Part shown: one piece after another, positions 1 to 10,300 of the stretch
How positions within the stretch are numbered: position 1 is the first letter of the stretch
Layout of the letters: each line of letters starts with the position of its first letter
Assembly (NCBI RefSeq): GCF_900156105.1
Contig: NZ_FTMS01000017.1
Location: 1-64,000, forward strand
Source: Alkalispirochaeta americana
GTDB lineage: Bacteria > Spirochaetota > Spirochaetia > DSM-27196 > Alkalispirochaetaceae
Direction of reading: 5' to 3'
DNA: 64,000 bases
Notes under the pieces: model-generated
Seen by the model: only the letters and a program-made list of their open reading frames with translations
The model's database searches: none
What the model was told of the DNA's origin: nothing
Program-made: the position numbers and the translations under genes

Positions 1-81
1 ACCCCCGCCATGGCGGCCTTGCTGTGCTACGTGGCGCTTTTTATCATGCAGAACGTTTTCATGCAGCAGGTCTTTGTGTAA
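1..81 (+). CDS. C-terminal end of a membrane protein (partial)
   Basis: The frame is open from the window edge to a TAA at 79-81 and encodes 26 residues. They are mostly hydrophobic and read as a last transmembrane helix with a short polar tail (MQQVFV). The gene converges on the LysR gene. The family cannot be named from so short a piece. Assignment as coding is inferred from the hydrophobic composition and from the hairpin that overlaps the stop codon. Confidence 0.45.
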   Translation, partial: TPAMAALLCYVALFIMQNVFMQQVFV

Positions 82-119
82 GACCTGCGGGACCGTCTCG
101 CCGGGAGGGGCCCCCTCCC
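66..119 (+). terminator. two hairpins between convergent genes
   Basis: A perfect 9-bp stem (66-74 with 80-88, 5-nt loop) overlaps the stop codon of the upstream gene. A second, very GC-rich self-complementary segment follows (103-110 with 112-119). Neither is followed by a clear T-run, so termination, possibly in both directions, is inferred from position. Confidence 0.4.
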
Positions 120-127
120 CTCCTGCC

Positions 128-1024
128 TTACCCGTATTGCTCGGTAACAAAATTGCAGAAGTCGCACACCGCCGAGGGCAATTCCGACTCCTGCTGGTGG
201 ACCAGACAGATAGTCCGCCCGATGTCGAGCGGTTCGCAGGGAATTTTCCGAAGCCACCCGGCTTCCACCTCCTGGGCCACCACCAGATTTCCCAGAATGG
301 TAACACCATGACCCTGCATAACCATGCGCTTGATCGCTTCAGTATTGATCAACTCGTAGGCCACATCGAGGTGCAGGCCATGACGGCGAAACCACTTCTC
401 CACAAAGCGTCTCGTCAGGGTATTAGCCGGAGGCAGGACATACCGCTCCTGGCCGATTTCTTTCAGGGAGGGCGGCTTCTCAGCCTCTGCCCAGGGATGG
501 GAAGAACCAGCCACAACCACCAGGGGATCGTAGAGCAGATCGTGCTGAATAAACCGGACCTTACCCCGGGTTGCCCCGGTTCTGCCCAGAATTCCCACAT
601 CTACATCGCCGGTAATAATCATATGCTCGATCTGGGCCGCGCTCCCCGTAACCAATGAGACCGTTATGCCAGGGTGGCTTCGCTGAAACGAGGCGATCAG
701 TTCCGGGACCAGGTGCGTCACCGGCATGGTGCTTGCTCCCAGGGTAACGGTCTTTTGGGCCTGCTCTACCGTATCGGCCACAACCTGACGGCTCAGCTCG
801 AAGGTTTCCAGAAGCTGCGTTGCCTGCGGCAGAAGCGCCTCACCGGCAACGGTGAGATCAAGTTGCTGCCCCACCCGCCGAAAAAGGCGCGCCCCGTAGG
901 CATTCTCCAGCTCCCGGATCTGGGCGCTCACGGCCGGCTGGGTGTAGTAGAGCACCTCGGCAGCTTTGCTGATACTTCGCAAGGCCGCCACTGTACAAAA
1001 GGCCTTGAGTTTTATTACGTCCAT
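128..1024 (-). CDS. LysR-family transcriptional regulator
   Basis: 298 aa, the usual LTTR length. Residues 1-60 form the winged helix-turn-helix (LKAFCTVAALRSISKAAEVL, then the TQPAVSAQIRELE recognition helix). Residues about 90-295 form the effector-binding domain with the common GDVDVGILG and ERYVLPP segments. LysR proteins usually control an adjacent divergent gene, but here the upstream neighbour is a same-strand sensor kinase about 90 bp away, so no target is obvious. The inducer cannot be predicted. It is unlikely to be the hydrogenase redox sensor Rex, which is a different family. Confidence 0.9.
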   Translation of the reverse strand: MDVIKLKAFCTVAALRSISKAAEVLYYTQPAVSAQIRELENAYGARLFRRVGQQLDLTVAGEALLPQATQLLETFELSRQVVADTVEQAQKTVTLGASTMPVTHLVPELIASFQRSHPGITVSLVTGSAAQIEHMIITGDVDVGILGRTGATRGKVRFIQHDLLYDPLVVVAGSSHPWAEAEKPPSLKEIGQERYVLPPANTLTRRFVEKWFRRHGLHLDVAYELINTEAIKRMVMQGHGVTILGNLVVAQEVEAGWLRKIPCEPLDIGRTICLVHQQESELPSAVCDFCNFVTEQYG

Positions 1025-1117
1025 GGTATCGCGATCCTTGCATGGTCTCTGACCTGGATACCCCGAAGGTGCACATCCGCGCCAGGGGGATCTCCGTCCT
1101 CGGGATACCTCAGGGTA

Positions 1118-3046
1118 TCAGAAAAGAAGGACAAAGTGTGCCCCGGAAGAGGGTTCGATATAAAAATCTCCGTGAATTTGTTCTGCCAGCATCCGAACCA
1201 GGGTGATTCCCAGAGTATTTCCTTCGACAGATCCTTCAAAAAACCCTTCGGGAAGACCCACTCCGTTGTCGCGAACAACCAGCTCGTGCCGTCCTTCCGT
1301 TTTCCTGAGCGTTACCCAGACATCACCGGGTTCGTCTTGCGGAAACGCGTAGGTAATGGCGTTTCCCACCAGCTCGTTCACCACAAGACCGCAGACAATG
1401 GCAGCATCGACCCCGCACCGAACTCCCCCGGCGTGAACATGGAGGGTGATCCGACCCCGGGTTTCCTGAAACTGCGGTATCTGGGTAGCCACGTGGTTCA
1501 GGAAGGGGTTCATCTCGATTCTTGCCAGATCCTCCGACGCGCATAACTCTTCGTGGACCAGGGCCATGGTCATGATTCTGCTCCGGCTCACCTCAAACCC
1601 GGCAATAGCCTGTTGGGGTGTTGTGATTGTCGACGCCTGGAGATTCAGGAGCCCCGCCACAACACTCAGGTTATTGTTGACCCGATGATGAACCTCCCGG
1701 AGAAGAACCTCTTTTTCGTCGAGGCTGTGCTGAAGCGCTACCTGAACTTGCTTTCGCTCCCGCACCTCTTCTTTCAGACCTGACACCGTATCGGCCAGGC
1801 GGCGGGACATCTCGTTGAAGGAATGGGTCAGTTGATGAATCTCCAAGAGGGGAGAATCTTCGGGAATCTCCTCGGCCCGCTCCCCCGAGGCAATCTCGCC
1901 GGCGGCAACGGTGAGAGCCCAAATGGGACCGGTGATCCGTCGGGCCGTAAACACCCCCAGGGCAGCACAAAGGAAGAGAACCCCCAGAATGATAACCAGC
2001 AGGAGACGATTGTTCTGCTCGATTCTTCCCATGAAATCAGCCTCGGGAATCACCACCCCGATGAACCAGTCCGGGCCCGACCGATACCGCAGGGGCGCCG
2101 TGTGGATATAATGAGACCGGCCCGCCGAAAAAAACCGCTCGTCCCCGAGCTCCCGAGAGGGAGAAAAGCGAGTCTCCTCGTTCCGAAAAAGCGCGCTGGC
2201 AGCACGTATAACGGAACAGGAACTTTCCTCCAGGTGCCGCAGGCGATACCCTCCCTCGCCGTTTTCAAGGATCGGGGGGTCATCGGCCAGGGACGACGCG
2301 ACAAGGTGGCCCTGACTGTCCACCAGGAAGGCCTTTCCCCGGAACCCGATCTCAAGGTCCTGAAGGAAATCTCCAATCTGCCCGAGAAAGAGATCCACCG
2401 AAAAAACCCCGGCCATGTTACCCCGGGGATCGTAGGCGGGACGGCTTGCGGCAAGGGCCATGTCCTGGCCGGTAAAGAGAACGTACACGTCGGACCATAC
2501 CGCGCCATCCCGGGCCAGGGCATCCCGGTACCAATCCCTGGTGCGCGCGTCAAAATCGGGGACCACCGCCATGAGTTCCAGGGGCTTTCCCCGGGAGTCA
2601 ATACTCCACTTCTCAAAAGTTCCTGCCCTGAAATTTTCGGTAAAAATCACGTAGCGCTCGTCCAGAGAGGATTCACGGCCGCTGTTGGCGAGCCCGCCCC
2701 GGGGATTTCCGAAGTAGACGCTTGAAACGGAGGGAATCAGATCTATTTGCTGGCGAAACCGCCTCAGGAGTTCTTCCCGGTTTGTCGGATCAAGGTTGCC
2801 CGAGGATACAGCCCGGGCATTTACCTCGGTAATATGCAGTGCCGGCGCAAGGAAGGATTCCAGATTCTCCTGAATTCGAAGAGCTACCTCCCGACGAAGA
2901 TGGGCCGATACGCTGTTCACTGCCCAGCGGGCGTTGTGGAAGGATATGCCCCCCACCAGAATAACCGCTACTGCGGTGATGGTGATAAACGAAACTGCAA
3001 GATCGCTCCTGAGTGTTGCCTGCCGCCTCAGACCGTGACGCTCCAC
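1118..3046 (-). CDS. membrane sensor histidine kinase (Cache, HAMP, HisKA_2)
   Basis: About 642 aa from a GTG at 3044-3046, preceded by GGAGG (3053-3057) at 6-nt spacing; an upstream in-frame ATG at 3125-3127 has no ribosome binding site. Order: a TM helix near residue 25, a large extracytoplasmic double-Cache sensor domain, a second TM helix (LLLVIILGVLFL), HAMP, then a HisKA_2 dimerisation region whose phospho-acceptor is the His of EVHHRVNNNL, and an HATPase domain with DNGVGLPEGF. HisKA_2 kinases often signal to non-DNA-binding response regulators. No response regulator lies next to it. The ligand is unknown; Cache domains commonly bind small organic molecules. Confidence 0.88.
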   Translation of the reverse strand: MERHGLRRQATLRSDLAVSFITITAVAVILVGGISFHNARWAVNSVSAHLRREVALRIQENLESFLAPALHITEVNARAVSSGNLDPTNREELLRRFRQQIDLIPSVSSVYFGNPRGGLANSGRESSLDERYVIFTENFRAGTFEKWSIDSRGKPLELMAVVPDFDARTRDWYRDALARDGAVWSDVYVLFTGQDMALAASRPAYDPRGNMAGVFSVDLFLGQIGDFLQDLEIGFRGKAFLVDSQGHLVASSLADDPPILENGEGGYRLRHLEESSCSVIRAASALFRNEETRFSPSRELGDERFFSAGRSHYIHTAPLRYRSGPDWFIGVVIPEADFMGRIEQNNRLLLVIILGVLFLCAALGVFTARRITGPIWALTVAAGEIASGERAEEIPEDSPLLEIHQLTHSFNEMSRRLADTVSGLKEEVRERKQVQVALQHSLDEKEVLLREVHHRVNNNLSVVAGLLNLQASTITTPQQAIAGFEVSRSRIMTMALVHEELCASEDLARIEMNPFLNHVATQIPQFQETRGRITLHVHAGGVRCGVDAAIVCGLVVNELVGNAITYAFPQDEPGDVWVTLRKTEGRHELVVRDNGVGLPEGFFEGSVEGNTLGITLVRMLAEQIHGDFYIEPSSGAHFVLLF

Positions 3047-3161
3047 CTTCTTCCTCCACAGAAACCGGCTCCGCTTCCAGTTTCGTCCAGGCCGGGATAA
3101 TTTTCCAGGAATGCCGCCAACTATCATGGCAGAGCGCAGGGAGCGTCTTTTTGCGTGGGGA

Positions 3162-3785
3162 TTATCTGCGCCAGAAGCGGAACTGGACAGTCTCGCGGTT
3201 CATCTCTCCCCAGATCGGGATGGAATGGACCTCGCGAATCCGCTCTTTCCTGTAGCGCACCTGGTGATCACCAGAGACGGTTGCATAGGGATCGGAAAAC
3301 ATCATATCGGTGAAAAACGTTTCGTCGTACATCGAGACGGCCAGCTCCGTTCCGGCCGACGAGACGGGAATCCTCAGGGGGATATCGAAGGCATAGACCA
3401 GCGATTCTTCATCATCAAGAAAGGTGGAGAAGTTCTCCACCCGCTCCACGGTCCGGCGTTCTCCATCGACACGCAGAATGGTGAAAAATCCGTAATGACG
3501 CAGATTCTCGAACGCTCCCTGGCGGATAGCTTCCACCTGGACCGCCGTAAAGGCGCCGCCCTCCCCCTGGGGTCGTCCGTAGTCAAAGAGAATCATCTCC
3601 GAGAAGAAGGGATCAAAGGTCCAATAGGCACGGACCGCCTCAAGGGAAGCTTCCGCTACACGCACCTCTATTCTGCTGTCGACCCAGATATGGGGATGCG
3701 CCCCCAGGGAGGTCCCTGAGACGACGAGGAACAACACCGATATCAGGGAGAAAAGGGTTCCTCGGGAAGAATCTCGGACAGGCAT
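3162..3785 (-). CDS. DUF1007 family exported protein
   Basis: 207 aa with an N-terminal signal peptide (hydrophobic stretch about 12-28) followed by the DUF1007 hallmark AHPHIWVD. This family is periplasmic and is often found beside nickel/cobalt or zinc transport genes, so a metal-related role is possible but unproven. Here it lies upstream of the sensor kinase on the same strand and divergent from copA, with only about 95 bp between them. No transporter gene of the usual RcnA/NicO partner type is visible. Confidence 0.75.
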   Translation of the reverse strand: MPVRDSSRGTLFSLISVLFLVVSGTSLGAHPHIWVDSRIEVRVAEASLEAVRAYWTFDPFFSEMILFDYGRPQGEGGAFTAVQVEAIRQGAFENLRHYGFFTILRVDGERRTVERVENFSTFLDDEESLVYAFDIPLRIPVSSAGTELAVSMYDETFFTDMMFSDPYATVSGDHQVRYRKERIREVHSIPIWGEMNRETVQFRFWRR

Positions 3786-3830
3786 AACACGGCGACGCTA
3801 CACTGTCATGGCCCCCTTGTGCAACCTCTC

Positions 3831-3860
3831 TTTACATACCCTAGGGGGGTATACTATATT
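3831..3860 (+). promoter_or_regulatory. copA promoter with CsoR-type operator
   Basis: TTTACA (3831-3836) and TATATT (3855-3860) are 18 bp apart. Between them lies the inverted repeat ATACCC-N5-GGGTAT (3836-3852), which matches the C/G-rich dyads bound by CsoR repressors. A near-identical dyad precedes csoR in this window. CsoR would sit on the promoter spacer and leave when Cu(I) binds. Confidence 0.75.
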
Positions 3861-3880
3861 ACAGCATGACAGGAGGAATC

Positions 3881-6133
3881 ATGAAAGAGACAGAGAAGAC
3901 ACCTCCCCTGGTGGAAACCGTAACCCTGCCGGTAAGAGGGATGAGCTGCGCCTCCTGCGCAGCTGGCGTAGAGGCGACCCTCAAGGGAACGTCCGGAGTA
4001 AGCCAGGCAGCGGTAAACTTTGCTGCCGAAAAGGTATCGCTCTCCTTCGATCCCCGGGAAGTTACCCTGGACACCCTCGCCCGGGGGGTGGAACAGGCGG
4101 GGTACCACCTTGTTGTCGATGGCACCCGGGAATCACAGAACGAAGAGGCCCTCACCCTCAGCCAGGCTCGACGGCGAATGCAGATATCGTCGATCCTCGC
4201 CGGAGGAGTGATGATCTTGATGATTTTTCGAATGGCAGGCCTGCCGATACCAGGATACCAGTGGATTATTACCCTTCTGGGAGCTCCCGTGGTATTCGGC
4301 GTGGGACGTCACGTTCACCTGGGAGCCTTTCGGGCATTCCGTTCGGGCCGTCCCAACATGGATGTCCTGGTCTCATTGGGGTCCCTCCCGGCCTTCCTGG
4401 CAGGAATAGCGGCCTTTTTCTTTCCTCTTCAAGCATTTACCGAGATGGCCATAACCATCATGACCTTCCACCTCATAGGAAAGTACCTGGAAGCCCGCGC
4501 CAAGGGGCGGGCTTCCGAGGCTCTTCGCAAACTGATTCAGCTGGGAGCCAAAACAGCCCGTATCCTGGTAGATGGCCAGGAAAAGGACGTGGACGTGAGC
4601 GCCCTGCGCCCGGGAGATGTCATGGTTGTCCGGCCCGGGGAAAAAATCCCCACCGATGGAGAGATCCTGACCGGATCCAGTCATATCGACGAGAGCATGG
4701 CCACAGGAGAACCGCTTCCGGTGCGCAAGGAGCCGGGGCAACCGGTAATCGGGGCAACCCTCAACCAGGAAGGGGCTCTCACGGTGACCGTGACAAAGAC
4801 AGGAAAGGATACCTTCCTGTCCCAGGTGATCTCCCTGGTAGAGGAGTGTCAGGGGAGCAAAGTGCCCATCCAGGACTTTGCCGACCGTGTAACGGGGTAT
4901 TTTGTACCGGCCATTCTCATTCTGACGGCCGGGACTTTCGTCTCGTACCTGGTGTTTCCCGATTTCCATCGGATGATCATCACCTGGGGCGCCGGATTTC
5001 TCCCCTGGGTAAATCCTGACCTGCCTCCCCTGACACTGGCCTTCATCACTGCCACGGCGGTGCTGGTTATCGCCTGCCCCTGCGCCCTGGGGCTGGGAAC
5101 CCCCACGGCCCTTATGGTAGGCAGCGGGATCGGGGCAGAACAGGGAATTCTGATCCGGAACGGCGAGGCGGTCCAGACCCTGAAGGACGTCTCCCTGGTG
5201 GCCTTCGATAAAACCGGAACGATCACCGCCGGGAAGCCGCAACTTACCGACATCGTCCCCGCCCCGGGCTTCACGGATCAGGAGATTCTGGAGCGGGCGG
5301 CCTCGGCAGAACGGCTCAGCGAGCACCCCCTGGCCAGAGCCATAGGAGAGGCAGCACAAGATCGGGGGCTCTCGCCAAAAGAAAGCGAAAGCTTCTCCTC
5401 CACCACCGGAGCGGGTGTTACCGCCCGGACCGGGGGGATGGTAATCCGCGTGGGAAGCAGACAACTCATGCTCCAGGCAGGGATCGATCCGTCTCCCCTT
5501 GAGGAAGTCCTGAAAGATATGGAATCCCGGGCACGAACGGCCATTCTTGTTGCCGTGGATGACCGCCTCGCCGGTGTGCTGGCCGTGGCAGACCCCCTGA
5601 AGAAAAGTTCCGCCCGGGCTATCAAAGCCCTGGAGGAGCGCGGCATCGCCACGGCCATGATCACCGGAGACAACCAGGGCACCGCCCGGGCCATCGCCGA
5701 GGCAGCAGGAATCACCCAGGTGGTGGCCCAGGTTCTGCCCGACGGCAAGGTTGCAGAAATCCGGCGCCTTCAGGAGCAGTACGGACTGGTCGCCATGGTA
5801 GGAGACGGCATCAACGATGCACCGGCCCTCAAACAGGCCAACGTGGGAATCGCTATCGGCACCGGCACGGATATCGCAATCGAGGCAGCCGATATTACTC
5901 TGGTCCGAGGCGATCTGATGACTCTGGTCACGGCGGTGGACCTCTCCCGGGCAACCTTCCGCAAGATAAAGGAGAACTTTTTCTGGGCCTGGTTCTATAA
6001 TCTGCTGGCCGTACCCGTGGCGATGATGGGACTCCTCCATCCCATGGTGGGTGCTGCCGCCATGAGCCTGAGCTCTCTCAATGTGGTGTATAACTCGCTC
6101 AGACTGAAACGCCTGAAGATAGGCGCCTCCTGA
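3881..6133 (+). CDS. copA: Cu(I)-exporting P1B-type ATPase
   Basis: About 750 aa from ATG 3881, which has AGGAGG at 3871-3876; an ATG at 3866 lies in the promoter/SD zone. One N-terminal heavy-metal domain with GMSCASC (Cys23, Cys26), the actuator loop TGE, the transmembrane metal site CPC (Cys399, Cys401), the phosphorylation site DKTGT (Asp443), the HP motif in EHPLARA, and the GDGINDAP hinge are all intact. It pumps Cu(I) out of the cytoplasm using ATP. CPC, the single CxxC domain and the CsoR operators argue for Cu(I) over Zn/Cd. It is convergent with csoR. Confidence 0.95.
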   Translation: MKETEKTPPLVETVTLPVRGMSCASCAAGVEATLKGTSGVSQAAVNFAAEKVSLSFDPREVTLDTLARGVEQAGYHLVVDGTRESQNEEALTLSQARRRMQISSILAGGVMILMIFRMAGLPIPGYQWIITLLGAPVVFGVGRHVHLGAFRAFRSGRPNMDVLVSLGSLPAFLAGIAAFFFPLQAFTEMAITIMTFHLIGKYLEARAKGRASEALRKLIQLGAKTARILVDGQEKDVDVSALRPGDVMVVRPGEKIPTDGEILTGSSHIDESMATGEPLPVRKEPGQPVIGATLNQEGALTVTVTKTGKDTFLSQVISLVEECQGSKVPIQDFADRVTGYFVPAILILTAGTFVSYLVFPDFHRMIITWGAGFLPWVNPDLPPLTLAFITATAVLVIACPCALGLGTPTALMVGSGIGAEQGILIRNGEAVQTLKDVSLVAFDKTGTITAGKPQLTDIVPAPGFTDQEILERAASAERLSEHPLARAIGEAAQDRGLSPKESESFSSTTGAGVTARTGGMVIRVGSRQLMLQAGIDPSPLEEVLKDMESRARTAILVAVDDRLAGVLAVADPLKKSSARAIKALEERGIATAMITGDNQGTARAIAEAAGITQVVAQVLPDGKVAEIRRLQEQYGLVAMVGDGINDAPALKQANVGIAIGTGTDIAIEAADITLVRGDLMTLVTAVDLSRATFRKIKENFFWAWFYNLLAVPVAMMGLLHPMVGAAAMSLSSLNVVYNSLRLKRLKIGAS

Positions 6134-6164
6134 AAACCGGGAAGCATGGCCGGAGTGTCTCCGC

Positions 6165-6183
6165 CCCGGGATTTCCTCCCGGG
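6165..6183. terminator. hairpin between copA and csoR
   Basis: A perfect 7-bp stem (CCCGGGA with TCCCGGG, 5-nt loop) lies in the 78-bp gap between the convergent copA and csoR genes. No T-run follows on either strand, so a shared terminator is plausible but not certain. Confidence 0.45.
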
Positions 6184-6211
6184 AGGGGATGCGCCGGCCT
6201 GGCTCATGGGT

Positions 6212-6508
6212 TCACCCGTATTTGCGGAACTGAGCAAGGATCTGCATCAGCTCCTCCACTTTTTCCCGCTGGTCCTCGGTGTCGTCGTTTTTTATCGCCT
6301 GGGTCACGCAGGTTTTCAGGTGGTTCTCCATAATCAGATCCTCCACCGCCCGAAGCGCAGCGATGACCGAGCGAGTCTGGGCCAGAATATCCATGCAATA
6401 CCGCCCGTCCTCGACCATTCGCTGAACCCCGCCCACCTGTCCGGCGATCCGGTTCAGACGCTCGCGAACATTTTTTTTCTGTTCTTCTGACATCATCAGG
6501 ATCATCAT
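6212..6508 (-). CDS. csoR: copper-sensing repressor CsoR
   Basis: 98 aa from ATG 6506-6508; GGAGG lies 14 nt upstream at 6523-6527. The frame is open to a TTG at 6530-6532, but that codon abuts the operator. The family's Cu(I) ligands are present in the C-H-C order: Cys38 (GRYCMD), His63 and Cys67 (ENHLKTC), matching Cys36/His61/Cys65 of M. tuberculosis CsoR. This separates it from the formaldehyde sensor FrmR and the nickel sensor RcnR. It should repress copA and itself through the two matching dyads and derepress on Cu(I) binding. Confidence 0.92.
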   Translation of the reverse strand: MMILMMSEEQKKNVRERLNRIAGQVGGVQRMVEDGRYCMDILAQTRSVIAALRAVEDLIMENHLKTCVTQAIKNDDTEDQREKVEELMQILAQFRKYG

Positions 6509-6532
6509 AGAAGCTGAGTCGTCCTCCGTCAA

Positions 6533-6549
6533 TTACCCCGGGGGGGTAT
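6533..6549 (-). promoter_or_regulatory. CsoR operator upstream of csoR
   Basis: TTACCC-N5-GGGTAT, the same 17-bp architecture as the copA operator at 3836-3852 with one arm mismatch. It lies 25 bp upstream of the chosen csoR start, consistent with autorepression. Confidence 0.75.
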
Positions 6550-6656
6550 GTCTGTCTCCAGAACTATCTCCTTCCATATTCTCTCGGGGATAGTCCTTCT
6601 GTCCTGACCAGAAGCAATACGTCCCGTTTTCACGGCTGACGCCGATTCATTCCTGT

Positions 6657-6685
6657 TTGACCGATTAAAAAGCTCCTCCTATAAT
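6657..6685 (+). promoter_or_regulatory. sigma-70 promoter of the first hydrogenase operon
   Basis: TTGACC (6657-6662), 17-bp spacer, TATAAT (6680-6685). The predicted start near 6692 gives a leader of about 63 nt that contains a 5-bp hairpin (CCCTC/GAGGG, 6708-6720) before the SD AAGGGG (6743-6748) of the NuoE-like gene. Confidence 0.75.
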
Positions 6686-6754
6686 GAATGTAATCATGAG
6701 CGGCCTTCCCTCGCGGAGGGCTCTGAGTCCGGTCCTGTCATAAAGGGGTTCTTT

Positions 6755-7306
6755 ATGCATCAAGAGACCGCCTCCATCTCGTTAGATCCTGTTCAACAAC
6801 AACGGCTTCAGACCATCGTGGAATCGCACCGAGAGGAGAAGGGGGCGCTTATTCCCGTTCTTCAAGACGCCCAGGGGGCGTTCGGTTTTCTCTCCCGAGA
6901 GGTTCTGCAGGAGGTATCCCGCCTGTTGCACATTCCTTTCAGCGTGGTCTCGGGAGTTGTAACTTTCTATTCCTATTTCAGCACGACCCCCAAGGGGAAG
7001 AACACCCTCCGGGTCTGTCTGGGCACGGCCTGTTATGTCCGGAACGGCAAGCAGGTGCTGGCAGATCTCCAGAAGGAGCTCTCCCTTGCCGTGGGAGAAA
7101 CCACGGAAGATCGCTGTTTCACCCTGGAAATCGGGCGCTGCTTTGGAGCCTGCGGCCTGGCCCCGGTGGTTATGGTGAACGACGACGTCCATCAGCGGGT
7201 AAAGGCTGCACGGATCCGGGAGATGCTTGCTCCCTATCGCGAAGAGTTTCAAAACGAGACAGAGCAGAAAGAAGCCGAGCATGAAAAGGAGGGGGCCCAT
7301 GAGTGA
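6755..7306 (+). CDS. hydC: NuoE/HydC-like [2Fe-2S] subunit of hydrogenase
   Basis: 183 aa. Residues 1-80 form the helical NuoE N-terminal part. The thioredoxin-like [2Fe-2S] domain follows with its four Cys in CLGTACYVRNG and GRCFGACG. In bifurcating hydrogenases HydC passes electrons between the flavoprotein and the hydrogenase subunit. The last ~20 residues are unusually Glu/Lys-rich. Its stop overlaps the start of the next gene (ATGAGTGA at 7299-7306), indicating coupled translation. The gene is the first of a three-subunit operon. Confidence 0.92.
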   Translation: MHQETASISLDPVQQQRLQTIVESHREEKGALIPVLQDAQGAFGFLSREVLQEVSRLLHIPFSVVSGVVTFYSYFSTTPKGKNTLRVCLGTACYVRNGKQVLADLQKELSLAVGETTEDRCFTLEIGRCFGACGLAPVVMVNDDVHQRVKAARIREMLAPYREEFQNETEQKEAEHEKEGAHE

Positions 7307-10300
7307 TAATCAACGCTCTGTTTCTGTCTGCGGCGGAGGTGGCTGCGTCGCTTCGGGATCCCTCAAGCTGATCGAACTGCTCCAGGAGGAAATAAGCCGG
7401 GAAGGGATAGACTGCCTGGTCACCCTTTCGGGATGCATGGGGCCCTGCGCCCGGGGACCAATTATCAAAATCCAGCCCGATGGAGTCCTCTACCAGGACG
7501 TATGCGCCGAGGACGTTCCCGAGATAGTCTCGTCACACCTGAAAGAAGGGAATATCCTGGAGCGGCTCTGTCACAGGCGCCCCGATACGGGAACGCCCGT
7601 ACCACGGGAAGCCGATATCGATTTTTTCCGCCACCAGAAGAAGATCGTTCTGGCCCAGTGCGGAACGGTCGATCCCCTGAGCCTTGAGTCCTACCAGAAA
7701 TCCGGGGGATACCAGGCCCTGCAGCAGGCCCTGGGAGAACTCAGCCCCGACAGGATCATCGGCATCCTTCAGGAAGCGGGCCTCCGCGGACGCGGGGGAG
7801 CGGGCTTTCCCACCTGGAAAAAATGGCGTTTCACCCGGGATGTTCCAGGTGAGCAGAGGTTTGTCGTTTGCAATGCCGACGAAGGGGACCCGGGAGCTTT
7901 CATGGACAGAAGTATCCTCGAAGGAAACCCCCACGGCCTGATCGAGGGAATGGCGATCGCCGCCTATGTGGTGGGAGCCTCCAAAGGGTACATCTATGTC
8001 CGCGCCGAATACCCCGTCGCCGTGGAACGGCTCTCCCGGGCAATCAATTCGGCCCGGGAAGCCGGCATCCTGGGAGACTCCATGATGGAGAGCGGTATCT
8101 CCTTCGATCTGGAGATCCGCATGGGATCGGGGGCCTTTGTTTGCGGCGAGGAGACCGCCCTTATGGCCTCCATCGAGGGCCAGCGGGGAGAGCCCCGGCC
8201 CCGGCCGCCTTTCCCGGCAGAGTCGGGTCTCTGGCAGGCCCCCACCCTGCTGAATAACGTTGAAACCTACGCCAACGTTCCGCCCATTATCACCAACGGA
8301 GCGGCCTGGTTCGCCAATACGGGAACTGAGAAGAGTCCCGGGACAAAGGTCTTTGCCCTGGCCGGAGCGGTGGTCAACACCGGCCTTGTGGAGGTTCCCA
8401 TGGGAACCACCCTGGGCGAAATCATCTACGATATCGGCGGGGGAATCACGGGAGGGAAATCCTTCAAGGCAGCCCAGATCGGGGGGCCCTCGGGAGGATG
8501 CATCCCCCGGGAGCACCTGAGCGTTCCTCTGGATTACGAATCGGTGAGCAAACTGGGAGCGATCATGGGATCCGGCGGGTTGATTGTTATGGACGACGAT
8601 GCCTGCATGGTGGACGTAGCCCGGTTTTTTCTGGAGTTTGTCCAGGAAGAATCCTGCGGAAAATGCGTGCCCTGCCGGGTAGGGACCAAGCGGATGCTGG
8701 AGATCCTGAACCGCATCTGTGAGGGCCACGGCATGGAGGGGGATATCGAACGCCTGGAGTTCCTGGGAAATCAGATCAAGGAAACATCCCTCTGCGGGCT
8801 GGGACAAAGCGCTCCCAATCCTGTACTGTCCACGATCCGCTACTTCCGGGAGGAATACGAACAGCATATCCACCAGCGCCATTGCGAGGCGGGAGTCTGC
8901 CCCTCTCTGGTGAGGGCTCCCTGCCAGAGCGCGTGCCCCGCTGGCGTGGACGTACCGGGCTTTGTCTCCCTGGTAGGAGAAGAGCGTTACGCCGAAGCCT
9001 TGCGGCTTCACCGGGAACGGAACCCCTTCGCGGCGGTCTGCGCCCGGGTCTGTTTCCACACCTGCGAGGAGAAGTGCCGCCGAGCCGCCCTGGACTCACC
9101 GGTGGCAATCCGAAGCATCAAACGCTTCATGGTGGATCAGGAGGTCACCCTTCAGCACCCCCGGGTGATCGAAAACAAGGAGAACGAGGAACGGAAGATT
9201 GCGATTATCGGAGGAGGTCCTGCGGGGCTCTCCTGCGGATATTTCCTGGCTCGCCTGGGATATCGACCGGTGGTCTTTGAAGCGGAGCAACGACCAGGGG
9301 GAATGCTGGTCCAGACAATTCCTGCCTACCGTCTCCCCCGGGAGACTCTGGCCCGGGAGATTCGCATGATAGAACAGCTGGGTGTAACCATAGAAACCCA
9401 GAAGGCTCTGGGCAGGGATTTCACCCTTGACGGTCTGCGCCAGGAGGGATACGAAGCCCTCTTCCTCGCCCTGGGAGCTCCCGAGGGGATGAGTCTGGGG
9501 ATTCCCGGGGAGGACGCCCCGGGTGTGGTGGAGGCCAACGCCTTCCTGAGGGAGTACAATATTCGCGGGTCGGTTCCGGTGGGCAAAAACGTCGTTGTTG
9601 TGGGCGGAGGAAACGCCGCGGTCGACGCAGCCCGAACAGCCCTTCGTCTGGGCGCAGAGACGGTCACCATCGTCTACCGGCGAAGCCAGGAGCAGATGCC
9701 AGCCTATGCCGAGGAGATCAGCGAGGCCCTTCACGAGGGGGTCCGGCTCCGTTGTCTGGCGCAACCCGTGAGCCTCTCTACCGGAAAGGACGGAACGCTT
9801 GAGGCCCTCCGATGCTCACCCATGGCCTTGGGAGCCTTTGATCGAAGCGGCCGGCGGCGTCCCACATCGTCGGGCAATGAACCGTTCACACTGAAGACAG
9901 ACCAGGTGATCGTTGCGATCGGCCAGAAGCTGAACGCCCGACCCCTTCTGGGCGACCTGGAGGTGGAGCTCACCGATCAGGGATTCCTGAAAGCCGATCC
10001 TTCCACGGGTCAGACCTCGGTTCCCTGGCTCTTCGCCGGGGGCGATGCAGCGAGCGGCCCTGCCTCGGTGGTCTGGGCTATCGCCGCGGGAGAGCGGGCA
10101 GCCCGGGGAATGGATATGCTCTTCACCGGCGAGGATCACGCCTTCTGGCGGGAAGAACACTCGCCCGATACCGCCTTCGATCCCGATGCGGACCCCGTGG
10201 AATTCCCCCGGGAAGCGGTAGCGACAATTCCTGTGGAACGGCGACGGGGAAGTTTTGACGAGGTAGAACTGCCCTGGAACGAACTGGTGGCGCTCCGCCA

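Noticed and set aside
4373-6040. 555-aa minus-strand open frame opposite copA
   Set aside because: It mirrors copA codon by codon in a GC-rich gene, has no SD and matches no family; a shadow frame.
6212-6508. FrmR or RcnR instead of CsoR
   Set aside because: The Cys-His-Cys ligand pattern, the copA neighbour and the G-rich dyads all fit Cu(I) sensing.
7533-9059. 508-aa minus-strand open frame opposite the NuoF fusion
   Set aside because: Shadow of a well-supported coding gene; composition is what reverse reading of GC-rich codons gives.
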